The notes below the pieces were generated by a model. The model was not told the DNA's origin. It worked only from the letters and a program-made list of their open reading frames with translations, and made no database searches. From positions 57,171 through 121,170 of the forward strand of contig CAUPLI010000010.1 of the NCBI GenBank assembly GCA_963512175.1: 64,000 nt of DNA, read 5' to 3'. Made by a program: the position numbers and the translations under genes. The DNA is from Hylemonella sp963512175. Lineage in GTDB: Bacteria; Pseudomonadota; Gammaproteobacteria; Burkholderiales; Burkholderiaceae_C. Shown here piece by piece: positions 25,126 to 33,951 of the stretch (position 1 is its first letter; each line of letters begins with the position of its first letter).

Positions 25126-25758
25126 TCATGGGCGCAGCTGCACCGCCTGGGTGGCCAGCCGAGTGATCTCGTCCCAGTTCCGCTCGGCGATGGCTTGCGC
25201 CGGCGTCAGCCAGGACCCGCCAACGCAGGCCACGTTGGGCAGCGCCAGGAAGTCCCGCGCGTTTTGCGGGCTGATGCCACCGGTGGGGCAGAAGCGCACG
25301 TCGGCAAACGGGCCGCTCCAGGCCTTGAGCAAGGCCGTTCCGCCGGCGGCGAGGGCTGGGAAGAACTTGAGTTCGGTGTAGCCGTCGTCCAGCGCGGCCA
25401 TGATCTCGCTGCCCGTGGCGACACCCGGTAGCAGCGGCAGGCCGCTGGTGCGCGCGGCCTGGCCGAGGGCGCTGCTGTAACCCGGGCTTACCAGGAAGCG
25501 CGCACCGGCCCGCTGGGCCGCCAGGACATCGGCGCTGTTGCGCACCGTGCCGGCGCCGGGCACGGCCAGCGGCACCTCGCGCGCAATGGCCTCGATGCAG
25601 GCCAGCGCCTGCGGTGTGCGCAGCGTGACTTCCAGCATGCGGATACCGCCGGCGACCAGCGCGCGCGCCAGTGGCACGGCGTCCTGCACGTGGTCGAGCA
25701 CGATGACGGGGATGACGGGAGCATCCTGCATCACCTGCAGGGCGGTCGGCGTTTGCAT
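25126..25758 (-). CDS. eda: KDPG/KHG aldolase (bifunctional type)
   Basis: 210 residues from ATG 25758, close to the family length; longer starts exist upstream but add an atypical tail. VIPVIVLDHVQDAVPLARAL, the catalytic glutamate in GGIRMLEVTLRTPQAL, GAGTVRNSADVLAAQRAGA, and the Schiff-base lysine in TELKFFPALAAGG identify the class I Eda aldolase. It cleaves KDPG to pyruvate and glyceraldehyde 3-phosphate, completing the route from the dehydratase at 16219 through KdgK. It is transcribed with the FAH-family gene downstream and divergent from alaS. Confidence 0.92.
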   Translation of the reverse strand: MQTPTALQVMQDAPVIPVIVLDHVQDAVPLARALVAGGIRMLEVTLRTPQALACIEAIAREVPLAVPGAGTVRNSADVLAAQRAGARFLVSPGYSSALGQAARTSGLPLLPGVATGSEIMAALDDGYTELKFFPALAAGGTALLKAWSGPFADVRFCPTGGISPQNARDFLALPNVACVGGSWLTPAQAIAERNWDEITRLATQAVQLRP

Positions 25759-25796
25759 GCGTTTGATCTTACAGGCTTGCGGGGCCATTTTGGTCA

Positions 25797-25806
25797 ATCG
25801 TACGAT
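25797..25806. promoter_or_regulatory. Palindrome ATCGTACGAT upstream of eda
   Basis: A perfect 10-bp palindrome 38 bases upstream of the eda start, preceded by TGGTCA. Its TCGTACGA core fits the general GntR half-site pattern (GT/AC centre), so it may let a sugar-acid regulator act on the eda/FAH unit. It is short and single, hence tentative. Confidence 0.3.
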
Positions 25807-25869
25807 GATTGGACGGGGCTTTCGTCCGCCTGAGGCCAGGGCGCCACACCTGCCTCGGGGCACAAAATC

Positions 25870-25875
25870 TATAAT
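25870..25875 (+). promoter_or_regulatory. Consensus -10 hexamer TATAAT upstream of alaS
   Basis: A perfect TATAAT lies 77 bases before the alaS start in an AT-rich patch, unusual in this GC-rich window. No good -35 is evident at 16-18 bases upstream, so the promoter call rests on the -10 alone. Confidence 0.4.
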
Positions 25876-25952
25876 CGATAGTTCAAGTAAATCAAGCAGT
25901 TACGTGCGTGCCGCAGTCCCCGGGGGGAGCGACTGCACGGTCCAGGAAAACC

Positions 25953-28574
25953 ATGAGCCAACCCGTCATCTCCGTTGCCGACATCCGCAAGACCTTTCTG
26001 GACTTCTTTGCCGCCAAGGGCCACACCGTCGTGCAGTCCAGCCCGCTGGTGCCGGGCAACGACCCGACCCTGATGTTCACCAACTCCGGCATGGTGCAGT
26101 TCAAGGACGTGTTCCTGGGCAGCGACAAGCGCAGTTATGTGCGTGCGGCTTCGGTGCAGGCCTGCCTGCGCGCCGGCGGCAAGCACAACGACCTGGAGAA
26201 CGTGGGCTACACCGCGCGGCATCACACCTTCTTCGAGATGCTGGGCAACTGGAGTTTTGGCGACTATTTCAAGCGCGAGTCGCTGAAGTGGGCCTGGGAA
26301 CTGCTGACCGAGGTCTACAAGCTGCCCAAGGAGCGTCTGCTGGCCACGGTCTATGCCGAGGACGACGAGGCCTATGACATCTGGACCAAGGAAATCGGCC
26401 TGCCGCCCGAGCGTGTGATCCGCATCGGTGACAACAAGGGCGGGCGCTACAAGAGCGACAACTTCTGGATGATGGCCGACACCGGCCCCTGCGGCCCCTG
26501 CAGCGAGATCTTCTACGACCACGGCGACCACATCGCCGGCGGCCCTCCGGGCAGCCCCGATGAGGACGGCGACCGTTACATCGAGATCTGGAACAACGTG
26601 TTCATGCAGTTCAACATGGACGAGACCGGTGCCGTCACGCCCCTGCCAGCCCCCTGCGTGGACACGGGCATGGGCCTGGAGCGCTTGGCCGCCATCCTGC
26701 AGCACGTGCACAGCAATTACGAGATCGACATCTTCGCCGCGCTGATCAAGGCCGCCGGCCGTGAGACCGGCACCAAGGACCTGACGAACCCGTCCCTGAA
26801 GGTCATCGCCGACCACATCCGCGCCACCGCCTTCCTGGTGAGCGACGGCGTGATCCCCAGCAACGAAGGCCGTGGTTATGTGCAGCGCCGTATCGTGCGC
26901 CGCGCCATCCGCCACGGTTACAAGCTGGGTCAGAAGAAACCCTTCTTCCACAAGCTGGTGGCTGAACTGGTGCGCATGATGGGCGACGCCTACCCCCGCC
27001 TCAAGGCCGAGGAAAAGCGCATCACCGAAGTGCTCAAGGCCGAGGAAGAGCGCTTCTACGAGACCCTGGCCAATGGCATGGAAATCCTGGATGCTGCCCT
27101 GGCCAACGCCAAGGTGCTGCCGGGTGAAGTGGCCTTCAAGCTGCACGACACCTACGGTTTCCCGCTGGACCTGTCGGCCGACGTCTGCCGCGAGCGTGGT
27201 CTGAGCGTGGACGAGGCCGGTTTTGCCGCCGCCATGGACAAGCAGAAGAGTCAGGCCCGTGCCGCCGGCAAGTTCAAGATGGACAAGGCCTTGGAATACA
27301 GCGGCGCCGGCAACCAGTTCGTGGGTTACGAGAAGCTCGAAGCCTCGGCCAAGATCGTTGCACTGTACGTGGACGGCACGTCCACCGCCGTGCTCAAGGC
27401 CGGCCAGCAGGGCGTGGTGGTGCTGGACACCACCCCCTTCTACGCCGAGAGCGGCGGCCAGGTCGGTGACGAAGGTGTGCTCACCAGCGGCTCGGCCCGC
27501 TTCGAGGTGGGCGACACGCAGAAGATCAAGGCCGACGTGTTTGGCCACCACGGCACGCTCGCGCAAGGCACGCTCAATGTCGGCGACCACGTGACGGCCC
27601 AGGTGAACCTGAGCGTGCGCGCGGCCACTATGCGCAACCACTCGGTCACGCACCTGATGCACAAGGCCCTGCGCGAAGTGCTGGGCAGCCATGTGCAGCA
27701 GAAGGGCTCGCTCGTGAACGCCGAGCGCACGCGTTTCGACTTCGCGCACAACGCGCCGGTCACCGAGGCCCAGATCCGCGAGATCGAGGCCAAGGTGAAC
27801 GAGGAGATCCTGGCCAATGCCGCGACCCAGGCCCGTGTGATGGACATCGAGTCCGCGCAGAAGACCGGCGCCATGATGCTCTTCGGCGAGAAGTACGGCG
27901 ACACCGTGCGTGTGCTCGACATCGGCAGCAGCCGCGAACTCTGCGGCGGCACCCACGTGCAGCGCACGGGTGACATCGGCCTGTTCAAGGTCGTGGCCGA
28001 AGGCGGCGTGGCTGCGGGCGTGCGCCGTATCGAGGCCGTCACGGGCCTTAACGCGCTCAACTTTATGCAAGAACTCGAAGCAGATAGCGCGGCGATGAGC
28101 GGCTATCTCAAGGCATCTAGAGGCGAGCACCTTAGTCGCGTGGCGCAGATGCTGGACCAGGTCAAGGCGCTGGAAAAAGAAATCGCTGCGCTCAAGGGCA
28201 AGCTGGCCTCCAGCCAGGGCGACGAACTCATGGCCCAGGCCGTGGACGTCAAAGGGCTGAAGGTGCTGGCCGCGCGTCTGGAAGGCGCCGACGCCAAAAC
28301 GTTGCGCGACACCCTGGACAAACTGAAAGACAAGCTCAAGACCGCCGCCATCGTGCTGGCCGCTGTGGACGGTGACAAGGTGCAGCTGGCCGCTGGCGTG
28401 ACGGCCGACAGCATCGGCAAGGTGAAGGCCGGCGAGTTGGTCAACTTTGTGGCCCAGCAGGTCGGCGGCAAGGGTGGCGGCAAAGCCGATATGGCCATGG
28501 CCGGCGGCACCGATGCCAGCAAACTCGGCGCGGCCCTGGCCAGCGTGCAGGGCTGGGTGGCGGAAAAACTCTGA
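25953..28574 (+). CDS. alaS: Alanyl-tRNA synthetase
   Basis: 873 residues from ATG 25953, close to the 875 usual for the family. The catalytic core runs from ADIRKTFLDFFAAKGHTVVQ and NDPTLMFTNSGMVQFKDVFLG through WNNVFMQFNMDE. The editing domain carries the zinc ligands in NHSVTHLMHKALREVLG and ELCGGTHVQRTGDIG, and the C-terminal DHHA1/C-Ala region ends in GKGGGKADMAMAGGTD. It charges tRNA-Ala and clears mischarged serine and glycine. It overlaps the next gene by one base (TGATG), so the two are coupled. Confidence 0.98.
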   Translation: MSQPVISVADIRKTFLDFFAAKGHTVVQSSPLVPGNDPTLMFTNSGMVQFKDVFLGSDKRSYVRAASVQACLRAGGKHNDLENVGYTARHHTFFEMLGNWSFGDYFKRESLKWAWELLTEVYKLPKERLLATVYAEDDEAYDIWTKEIGLPPERVIRIGDNKGGRYKSDNFWMMADTGPCGPCSEIFYDHGDHIAGGPPGSPDEDGDRYIEIWNNVFMQFNMDETGAVTPLPAPCVDTGMGLERLAAILQHVHSNYEIDIFAALIKAAGRETGTKDLTNPSLKVIADHIRATAFLVSDGVIPSNEGRGYVQRRIVRRAIRHGYKLGQKKPFFHKLVAELVRMMGDAYPRLKAEEKRITEVLKAEEERFYETLANGMEILDAALANAKVLPGEVAFKLHDTYGFPLDLSADVCRERGLSVDEAGFAAAMDKQKSQARAAGKFKMDKALEYSGAGNQFVGYEKLEASAKIVALYVDGTSTAVLKAGQQGVVVLDTTPFYAESGGQVGDEGVLTSGSARFEVGDTQKIKADVFGHHGTLAQGTLNVGDHVTAQVNLSVRAATMRNHSVTHLMHKALREVLGSHVQQKGSLVNAERTRFDFAHNAPVTEAQIREIEAKVNEEILANAATQARVMDIESAQKTGAMMLFGEKYGDTVRVLDIGSSRELCGGTHVQRTGDIGLFKVVAEGGVAAGVRRIEAVTGLNALNFMQELEADSAAMSGYLKASRGEHLSRVAQMLDQVKALEKEIAALKGKLASSQGDELMAQAVDVKGLKVLAARLEGADAKTLRDTLDKLKDKLKTAAIVLAAVDGDKVQLAAGVTADSIGKVKAGELVNFVAQQVGGKGGGKADMAMAGGTDASKLGAALASVQGWVAEKL

Positions 28575-29110
28575 TGCAGCGTCGCGATGTCCTGGGCCTG
28601 ACCCTGGCCGCACTGGCCGGCCCGGCGCTGGCCCAGCGCGGCTATGACGTGACGCCCTGGCCGGCCAACCGGCCGGCGCCCGCACTGCGTGCGCTGGACC
28701 TGCAGGGCAAGACCTGGACGCTGGCCGAACTGCGTGGCCGCGCCGTCGTGCTCAACTTCTGGGCCACCTGGTGCCCGCCCTGCCGCGCCGAGATGCCCTC
28801 GCTGCAGCAGCTGGCCGAAATCTACGGCCCCGAGCAGTTGCTGGTGCTGGCCATCAACGTGGGCGAGGGCCCGCGCCGCATCACCCAGTACCTGCAGTCC
28901 AGCGGCCTGAACCTCACGGTGCTGCTGGACCCGCAAAGCGAGGCTGCCAAAGCCTGGGGCGCCAATGTGCTGCCCACCACCATCCTGATCGACGCCGAGG
29001 GCCGGCCGCGTCAGCGCGTGCGCGGTGAAGTGGACTGGAGCGGGCGCGAGGCGCAGGCCCTGGTGGAGCCGCTGTTGCGCGCGAGAACTAGGCCCGGCGT
29101 TTCGAGCTGA
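28574..29110 (+). CDS. TlpA-like thioredoxin-fold protein
   Basis: 178 residues with a leader MQRRDVLGLTLAALAGPALAQ, so exported. RAVVLNFWATWCPPCRAEMPSL holds the redox pair CPPC typical of periplasmic TlpA/ResA disulfide reductases, followed by LDPQSEAAKAWGANVLPTTILID with the cis-proline. It probably keeps cysteines of a periplasmic or cytochrome-assembly partner reduced. Its stop-start overlap with alaS suggests coupled translation. Its last 23 bases overlap the convergent acyltransferase gene. Confidence 0.9.
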   Translation: MQRRDVLGLTLAALAGPALAQRGYDVTPWPANRPAPALRALDLQGKTWTLAELRGRAVVLNFWATWCPPCRAEMPSLQQLAEIYGPEQLLVLAINVGEGPRRITQYLQSSGLNLTVLLDPQSEAAKAWGANVLPTTILIDAEGRPRQRVRGEVDWSGREAQALVEPLLRARTRPGVSS

Positions 29111-30146
29111 ATCGCTGGCTGATCCAGCGCCCCAGCGGCGCCTCGATGCGACGCTCGAACACGAAGGCCAGCGCCACGCTGACCAGCACGCTGAGGACCA
29201 GCACGGCCACGGCCTCACCAGGCTGGCTGCCACCCAGTCGTGCGTACAGCGCATTGCCCAGCATCAGCACCGGAAAGTGCACGAGGAAGAGCGCGTAGGA
29301 CGTGCGGCCCAGCGCGTGCAGCGGCCGTGCGAGGGCAGCGGGCAGCGGGCGCCCCCCATGAGTTCGCCAGTGCAGCACGATCAGCAGCAGGGCCACGCCC
29401 AGCGCCAGTGCGATGCGGGTGCGCCAGTCCAGCAGCAGGGCCAGCGCGCCGAGTGCGGTCAGCAGGCCCAGCCAGCGCAGGGCATGGGGTGAGCGGGCCG
29501 CCCACCAGGCCAGCGCACCGAGTGCATAGCTGCCAAAGAAATAGGGTGCCCAGTCGTCCCAGCCGGCGTCGCGGTTGAAATGCAGCAGCGAGGCCAGCAT
29601 GAGCCCGGCCACCAGCCACAGGGCCGGTGCGGGCCGCGCACCGCGTTGGCCCAGCCACAGCAGCAGCGCGAGCAGGGCGTAGAGCTGCAGGTCGATGGCC
29701 ACGTACCAGACCCCGGCCGACAGGGCTTCGGCGTCCACCACGTCCTGCAGCAGCAGCAGATGCGCCAGGGCCTGGCCCCAGCCCGGCGCCGCCGGGATGA
29801 AGTCGGCGTTCAGCCCCTGGCGCGCCAGGGCGGCCGCAGCCACGGCCAGCAGCATGGCCACGCAGAAGGGCAGGGCCAGGCGCAGGTAACGCAGCAGCAC
29901 GGCGCGTCCCAGCTGGGTTGCGTCGTGGCGCATGGCCGGCAGCAGGCCCTGCATGGCCAGGTAGCCCCCCAGCACCAGGAAGATCTGCACCGCCATGCGG
30001 GCGTAGTCGTAGAGCCAGCCCATGAGCGCGGGGGCGGCGAGGGCCGTCGCGTCGGCCAGCGGGCCGTAGGCCGAGAAGTGGTGCAGCACGATGAGCTGCG
30101 AACCGATGCACTTGAGCGCATCGATGTGCGTCTGGCGTGCCTGCAT
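29088..30146 (-). CDS. Acyltransferase family 3 membrane protein (OafA-like)
   Basis: 352 residues from ATG 30146; an open extension upstream would overlap the preceding gene. About ten membrane segments are predicted. The N-terminal HIDALKCIGSQLIVLHHFSAYG carries the conserved histidine pair region of acyltransferase_3 enzymes, and RTSYALFLVHFPVLMLGNAL near the C-terminus is the matching terminal motif. These proteins move acetyl or other acyl groups onto sugars or lipids at the membrane. The gene starts 10 bp after the Tgl-like gene on the same strand, so they are probably co-transcribed. Confidence 0.85.
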   Translation of the reverse strand: MQARQTHIDALKCIGSQLIVLHHFSAYGPLADATALAAPALMGWLYDYARMAVQIFLVLGGYLAMQGLLPAMRHDATQLGRAVLLRYLRLALPFCVAMLLAVAAAALARQGLNADFIPAAPGWGQALAHLLLLQDVVDAEALSAGVWYVAIDLQLYALLALLLWLGQRGARPAPALWLVAGLMLASLLHFNRDAGWDDWAPYFFGSYALGALAWWAARSPHALRWLGLLTALGALALLLDWRTRIALALGVALLLIVLHWRTHGGRPLPAALARPLHALGRTSYALFLVHFPVLMLGNALYARLGGSQPGEAVAVLVLSVLVSVALAFVFERRIEAPLGRWISQRFSSKRRA

Positions 30147-30156
30147 GAGGCCGGGC

Positions 30157-31332
30157 TCAGGTCCGGGGGATGGGCATGTCCGAGGTGCCGGGGCGTACCC
30201 AGCGCGCGAACTCGCGCGTGGTGTCCATGCAGCCGCCGGCTTCGGTGTAGACGCCGCGCGGCTCACGCCAGCGGGTCATGCGCGCCATGACCTGTGCCAG
30301 TTCGTCCGGGTTGGCGAGTGTGGCCTCGATCAGGGGCTCGATGCGGACTTCGTCGATCTGCGACTCACCCTGGTCATCGCGGTACAGGCCGTGGCGCCAG
30401 TGGTAGATCTCGACGCACTTGCGCGTCAGCGTGTAGGGCTGGTGCTGTTTCCAGAAGTTGGTGAACAGGCCGCCGCCCAGGTACATGACCCAGGAGCCCT
30501 CGAAACCGCAGGCGTCGGCCGAGGCCTCGTCGGGGTTGCGGAACCAGACGCGGTCGCCCGGCACGTAGTACAGCGGGGGCACCGGCGCTTCCATCGAGCC
30601 CTGCTCGCGCAGGAAGACGGTGTGGAACTCCTCGGACATGATGGCGCGCTGGCGCCAGACTTCCTGCAGGCGCTCGAACAGCTCGGTGTTGCTGCGCGCC
30701 AGCTCCTGGGCGATGCCCAGCAGCGTCACGTATTCGGTGGCACGGTAGCAGGAGAAGGAATAGAGCCGGCCCGAGACCTCGGGCTGCGTGGTCTTGACCA
30801 GCGCGTCGATCAGCGGCACGTCCGGCAGCAGGGTGAAGCCCCGGTCTTCGTCGTAGGTCCAGCAGTCCTGCGGGCGCTCGGCGGCATCGGTATCGAAGGC
30901 CAGCGTGGTGCGGCGCGCCGCCTGCACGATGTTACGGCGGATGTGGATGGCTGATTCGAACTCGTCCAGGCTGGGGAAGTCCAGGCCGGTCGGACTCATC
31001 AGCAGGGTCACCAGGATCTCGCGCTGCAGGTCGGTTTCGCTGTCCAGCGTGCGCAAGCCCAGGGTGCTGGCCAGCTGCATGGTGTTGTGGCCCGGCGCCC
31101 AGACCTGGGTGGCGGGGTGGTCCAGCCAGAGCCGCACCCCCTGGCCCTGCGCGTCCTGGCCGGGTTCGGCATGGACGTGCGCTGCCAGGTCGGTGGCGCC
31201 CAGCCGCTCCAGGAAGACACGGCGCACGCTTTCGGTGCTGTGGGTGCCCAGGCCGCGCAGCAGGATGCCGCGACTGACGGGCCCTTGCCCTGTCTGCTCC
31301 ATCGTGTTGTATGTCTCCAGCAGCTTTCTCAT
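30157..31332 (-). CDS. Tgl-like protein-glutamine gamma-glutamyltransferase domain protein
   Basis: 391 residues from ATG 31332; a second ATG ten codons on is also possible. From residue 123 it follows the Bacillus Tgl spore transglutaminase: EFESAIHIRRNIVQAARRTT, then WTYDEDRGFTL, RLYSFSCYRATEYVTLLGIA with Cys195 at the Tgl nucleophile position, and PGDRVWFRNPDEASADACGF. The glutamate before the cysteine in Tgl is serine here, and the later GEN is GSW, so the catalytic set is not fully conserved. The first 120 residues are not recognised. No signal peptide is seen. It is divergent from another transglutaminase-family gene. Confidence 0.6.
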   Translation of the reverse strand: MRKLLETYNTMEQTGQGPVSRGILLRGLGTHSTESVRRVFLERLGATDLAAHVHAEPGQDAQGQGVRLWLDHPATQVWAPGHNTMQLASTLGLRTLDSETDLQREILVTLLMSPTGLDFPSLDEFESAIHIRRNIVQAARRTTLAFDTDAAERPQDCWTYDEDRGFTLLPDVPLIDALVKTTQPEVSGRLYSFSCYRATEYVTLLGIAQELARSNTELFERLQEVWRQRAIMSEEFHTVFLREQGSMEAPVPPLYYVPGDRVWFRNPDEASADACGFEGSWVMYLGGGLFTNFWKQHQPYTLTRKCVEIYHWRHGLYRDDQGESQIDEVRIEPLIEATLANPDELAQVMARMTRWREPRGVYTEAGGCMDTTREFARWVRPGTSDMPIPRT

Positions 31333-31351
31333 AGGTATGGTGATCAATATA

Positions 31352-31380
31352 CCCCAAGCTTCGTGGGGTTTAGCTTGGGG
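31352..31380. promoter_or_regulatory. Inverted repeat CCCCAAGCT/AGCTTGGGG between the two transglutaminase-type genes
   Basis: A perfect 9-bp inverted repeat with an 11-base spacer lies 20 bases upstream of the Tgl-like start, within the 174-bp divergent region. The spacer itself contains TGGGG, giving an alternative shorter stem (CCCCAAGCTTCGTGGGG). It could be an operator shared by both genes or a 5' leader hairpin of the leftward message. Confidence 0.45.
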
Positions 31381-31506
31381 ATTACTCCGGGGTGGGGTGG
31401 GCTCGATAATCTGGGTCGTCACGCGATATTCCATCGTGTGCACGCCGTTCCGGAGCACCTTCACCTGCGCCGGCGGCGTTTCCCCCACCATGACGGAGCT
31501 CTCTTG

Positions 31507-32619
31507 ATGACCACCGAACGTCGAACCTTCCTGAAGAACGCGGCAGGCCTGTCGGCCGCCTACACGCTGCCGGCCCTGGGCCTGGCGCAGACCGCGCCGG
31601 CGCAGCGCCAGTTCAATCCCCAGCCCGGCGCCTGGCGCACCTTCGAGGTGACGACCCGCGTCGACATCCTGCAGGCCGAAGGCGCCACCCGCGTCTGGTT
31701 GCCTGTGCCCTCGGTCGATGCCGACTGGCAGCGTTCGCTGGACAACAGCTATGCCAGCAATGGCCAGGCCCGCATGGGCAGCGACGCGGTCTACGGCGCC
31801 CGGCTGCTGCAGGTGGACTTCACGCCCGGCGAGAAAAAGCCCTGGGTTGAACTCACCAGCCGCATCCAGACCAACAACCGCGCCGTGAACTGGGCTGCCA
31901 AAAAGCCTGCGCCGGAAACTGCGAGTAGCCTGCAGTTCTGGACCCGTCCCACGGCCCTGCTGCCCACTGACGGCATCGTGCGCAAGACCGCGCTGGAAGC
32001 CACGCGCGGTGCCCGGACCGACGCCGAGAAGGCGAAGAAGATCTACGACTGGGTGGTGGCCAATACCTGGCGTGAACCCAAGGTGCGCGGCTGCGGTGAG
32101 GGCGACATCAAGACCATGCTGGAGACCGGCAACCTGGGCGGCAAGTGCGCCGACCTGAACGCCATCTTCGTCGGCCTGTGCCGTGCCGTGGGCCTGCCCG
32201 CGCGCGACGTCTACGGCCTGCGCCTGGTGCCGTCGGCCTTCGGCTACAAGGAACTCAGCGGCAATCCGGCCAGCCTCAAGGGTGCCCAGCACTGCCGGGC
32301 CGAGGTGTACCTGAAGGACCATGGCTGGGTGGCCATGGACCCGGCCGACGTGGCCAAGGTCATGCGCCTGGAGACGCCGCAGTGGATCAAGAACACCACC
32401 GATCCGGTAGTGGCGCCGGTCAACCAGGCCCTGTTCGGCGGCTGGGAAGGCAACTGGCTGGCCTGGAACATGGCACATGACGTGGCGCTGCCCGGTGCCA
32501 AGGGTCCCAAGCTGGGCTTCCTGATGTACCCGGTGGCCGAGACCGCCGACGAACGCCTGGACTCCTATGCACCCGACGCCTTCAAGTACCAGATCACGGC
32601 GCGCGAGCTCACGGCCTGA
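31507..32619 (+). CDS. Tat-exported transglutaminase-like (papain-fold) protein
   Basis: 370 residues from ATG 31507, with GGAG 8 bases upstream. The leader TTERRTFLKNAAGLSAAYTL has a Tat-type twin arginine (ERRTFLK), so the folded protein is probably exported. The transglutaminase core shows the Cys-His-Asp triad: GNLGGKCADLNAIFVGLCRA, KGAQHCRAEVYLKD and GWVAMDPADVAKV. The N-terminal half is a beta-rich domain (FEVTTRVDILQAEGATRVWL). Members act as proteases, amidases or crosslinkers of cell-envelope substrates. It is divergent from the Tgl-like gene and ends at a terminator. Confidence 0.85.
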   Translation: MTTERRTFLKNAAGLSAAYTLPALGLAQTAPAQRQFNPQPGAWRTFEVTTRVDILQAEGATRVWLPVPSVDADWQRSLDNSYASNGQARMGSDAVYGARLLQVDFTPGEKKPWVELTSRIQTNNRAVNWAAKKPAPETASSLQFWTRPTALLPTDGIVRKTALEATRGARTDAEKAKKIYDWVVANTWREPKVRGCGEGDIKTMLETGNLGGKCADLNAIFVGLCRAVGLPARDVYGLRLVPSAFGYKELSGNPASLKGAQHCRAEVYLKDHGWVAMDPADVAKVMRLETPQWIKNTTDPVVAPVNQALFGGWEGNWLAWNMAHDVALPGAKGPKLGFLMYPVAETADERLDSYAPDAFKYQITARELTA

Positions 32620-32640
32620 GTCCGCTGTGACGGGATAAAA

Positions 32641-32663
32641 AAAGGGCGCCGACGGCGCCCTTT
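32641..32663. terminator. Bidirectional intrinsic terminator
   Basis: AAAGGGCGCC-GAC-GGCGCCCTTT is a perfect 10-bp stem preceded by an A-run (seven A including the stem). It lies between the stop of the rightward transglutaminase-type gene and the stop of the convergent binding-protein gene. The A-run gives a strong U-tract for the leftward transcript and a shorter one rightward. Confidence 0.85.
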
Positions 32664-32702
32664 GCAATTCCCTCTGGAGAACTCCCTCTCACCCTCACAC
32701 CT

Positions 32703-33833
32703 TCAATTGCGCAGCCGTCCGTTACGTGTGACCATGGCCAGTTCCACATACTTGCTGCCGTGGTTCTGCTCCGGGCCGTACTGCACGGTGTACCCACCGA
32801 CGTCATAGGTTCCCAGGTTGCGCAGCGCGGCCAGCAGGGCCTTGGCGTCACCCGGCCGCTTGCTGCGGCGCATGGCTTCGGTCAGCACCTTGGCGGCGAT
32901 GCAGGCCTCCAGATGCGTGCTGTTCATGGCCTTCTTCACGCCGGCATCCTGCAGGGCCTTGCCGCATTCGCGGATGATGGGCAGGGAGGCGGAGGCGTTG
33001 GGCACCACCTGTGAAATGGAGGCGCCGGCGCCGGCTTCGCCCGCCGCGTCGATGTACTGCTGCGCGCCCACGAAGGACAGGCTGGACATGGGCACGTAGA
33101 GCCCGCGTGCGGTCAATTGCTTGCTGATGTCGGCCGCCGGACCGGAGAGCACCGTGTTGATGATGACCTCGGGCTTGAGGGCCATCAGGGCATTCATCCT
33201 GGCCGCGTCGATGCCGGCATTGCGCTGCAGGGCGAAGGCCTTGGGGGTCTTGCCCTGGCGCACCAGGTAGTCGGTAACCACCCCCAGGTTCTGCACGCCG
33301 ACCTCGTCGTCGTAGTGCACCACCACCACCTGTTTCATGCCCAGGCTCATCCAGAAGGCCAACATCTTTTCGAGTTCGTCGCCGTAGGAGGCGCGCAGCG
33401 TGTAGACCACGGGGCTGGCCTTGCGCACGGGATTGGCGCCGGAGAAGGGCGCGTAGAACAGCACACCGGCCTTCTCGGCCTGGGGCATGGCGTCCAGGCT
33501 CAGCGTGGCCGAGCTGTAGCCGAACAGGGCCACCAGGCCCTTGGTCTGCAGCAGCTTGCCGGTGTTTTCGCCGGCGATCTTGCGCTGGTTCTGGTCGTCC
33601 AGGGTGAGCAGCTCGACCGGGGCACCGGCCACGCCGCCCTGGGCATTGACCATCTTGAAATAGGCCAGGGCGCCGTCGCGGATGTCCTGGCCGAAGACGG
33701 CATTGCTGCCGGAGAGTGGTGCGGACTGGCCGACGAGCCAGGCGTTCTGGGCCTGGGCCGTGGTGTGCAGCAAGCCACCCAGTGTCCACAGCAGAGTGGC
33801 CAGGCCCAGGCGCTTGAAGGGTCGAGAGAACAT
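32703..33833 (-). CDS. Leu/Ile/Val-type ABC substrate-binding protein, paralogue 1
   Basis: 376 residues from ATG 33833, with GGGA 6 bases upstream; an ATG four codons earlier is in frame. The signal peptide is MFSRPFKRLGLATLLWTLGG to TAQAQ. The mature protein opens WLVGQSAPLSGSNAVFGQDI and holds LVALFGYSSATLSLDAMPQAEK and RASYGDELEKMLAF, the type I periplasmic-binding fold of LivK/urea/amide receptors. It is most of the way identical to the protein encoded next door at 33952, a tandem duplication. No permease or ATPase gene is nearby, so it must use a transporter elsewhere or act as a sensor. Confidence 0.88.
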   Translation of the reverse strand: MFSRPFKRLGLATLLWTLGGLLHTTAQAQNAWLVGQSAPLSGSNAVFGQDIRDGALAYFKMVNAQGGVAGAPVELLTLDDQNQRKIAGENTGKLLQTKGLVALFGYSSATLSLDAMPQAEKAGVLFYAPFSGANPVRKASPVVYTLRASYGDELEKMLAFWMSLGMKQVVVVHYDDEVGVQNLGVVTDYLVRQGKTPKAFALQRNAGIDAARMNALMALKPEVIINTVLSGPAADISKQLTARGLYVPMSSLSFVGAQQYIDAAGEAGAGASISQVVPNASASLPIIRECGKALQDAGVKKAMNSTHLEACIAAKVLTEAMRRSKRPGDAKALLAALRNLGTYDVGGYTVQYGPEQNHGSKYVELAMVTRNGRLRN

Positions 33834-33951
33834 GATCGGTCCCATGGATAACTTGATGTTTCCATGGTGGGCCAGAACTTGTTTCAGGGCTAGGGCTGAA
33901 ACGGAAACACCTGTGTGCAGGTGTATGGCAGCGTAAACAATCGTAACGTGT

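Noticed and set aside
25869..28685. 938-codon open frame opposite alaS
   Set aside because: Shadow of a conserved synthetase gene; no domain and biased composition.
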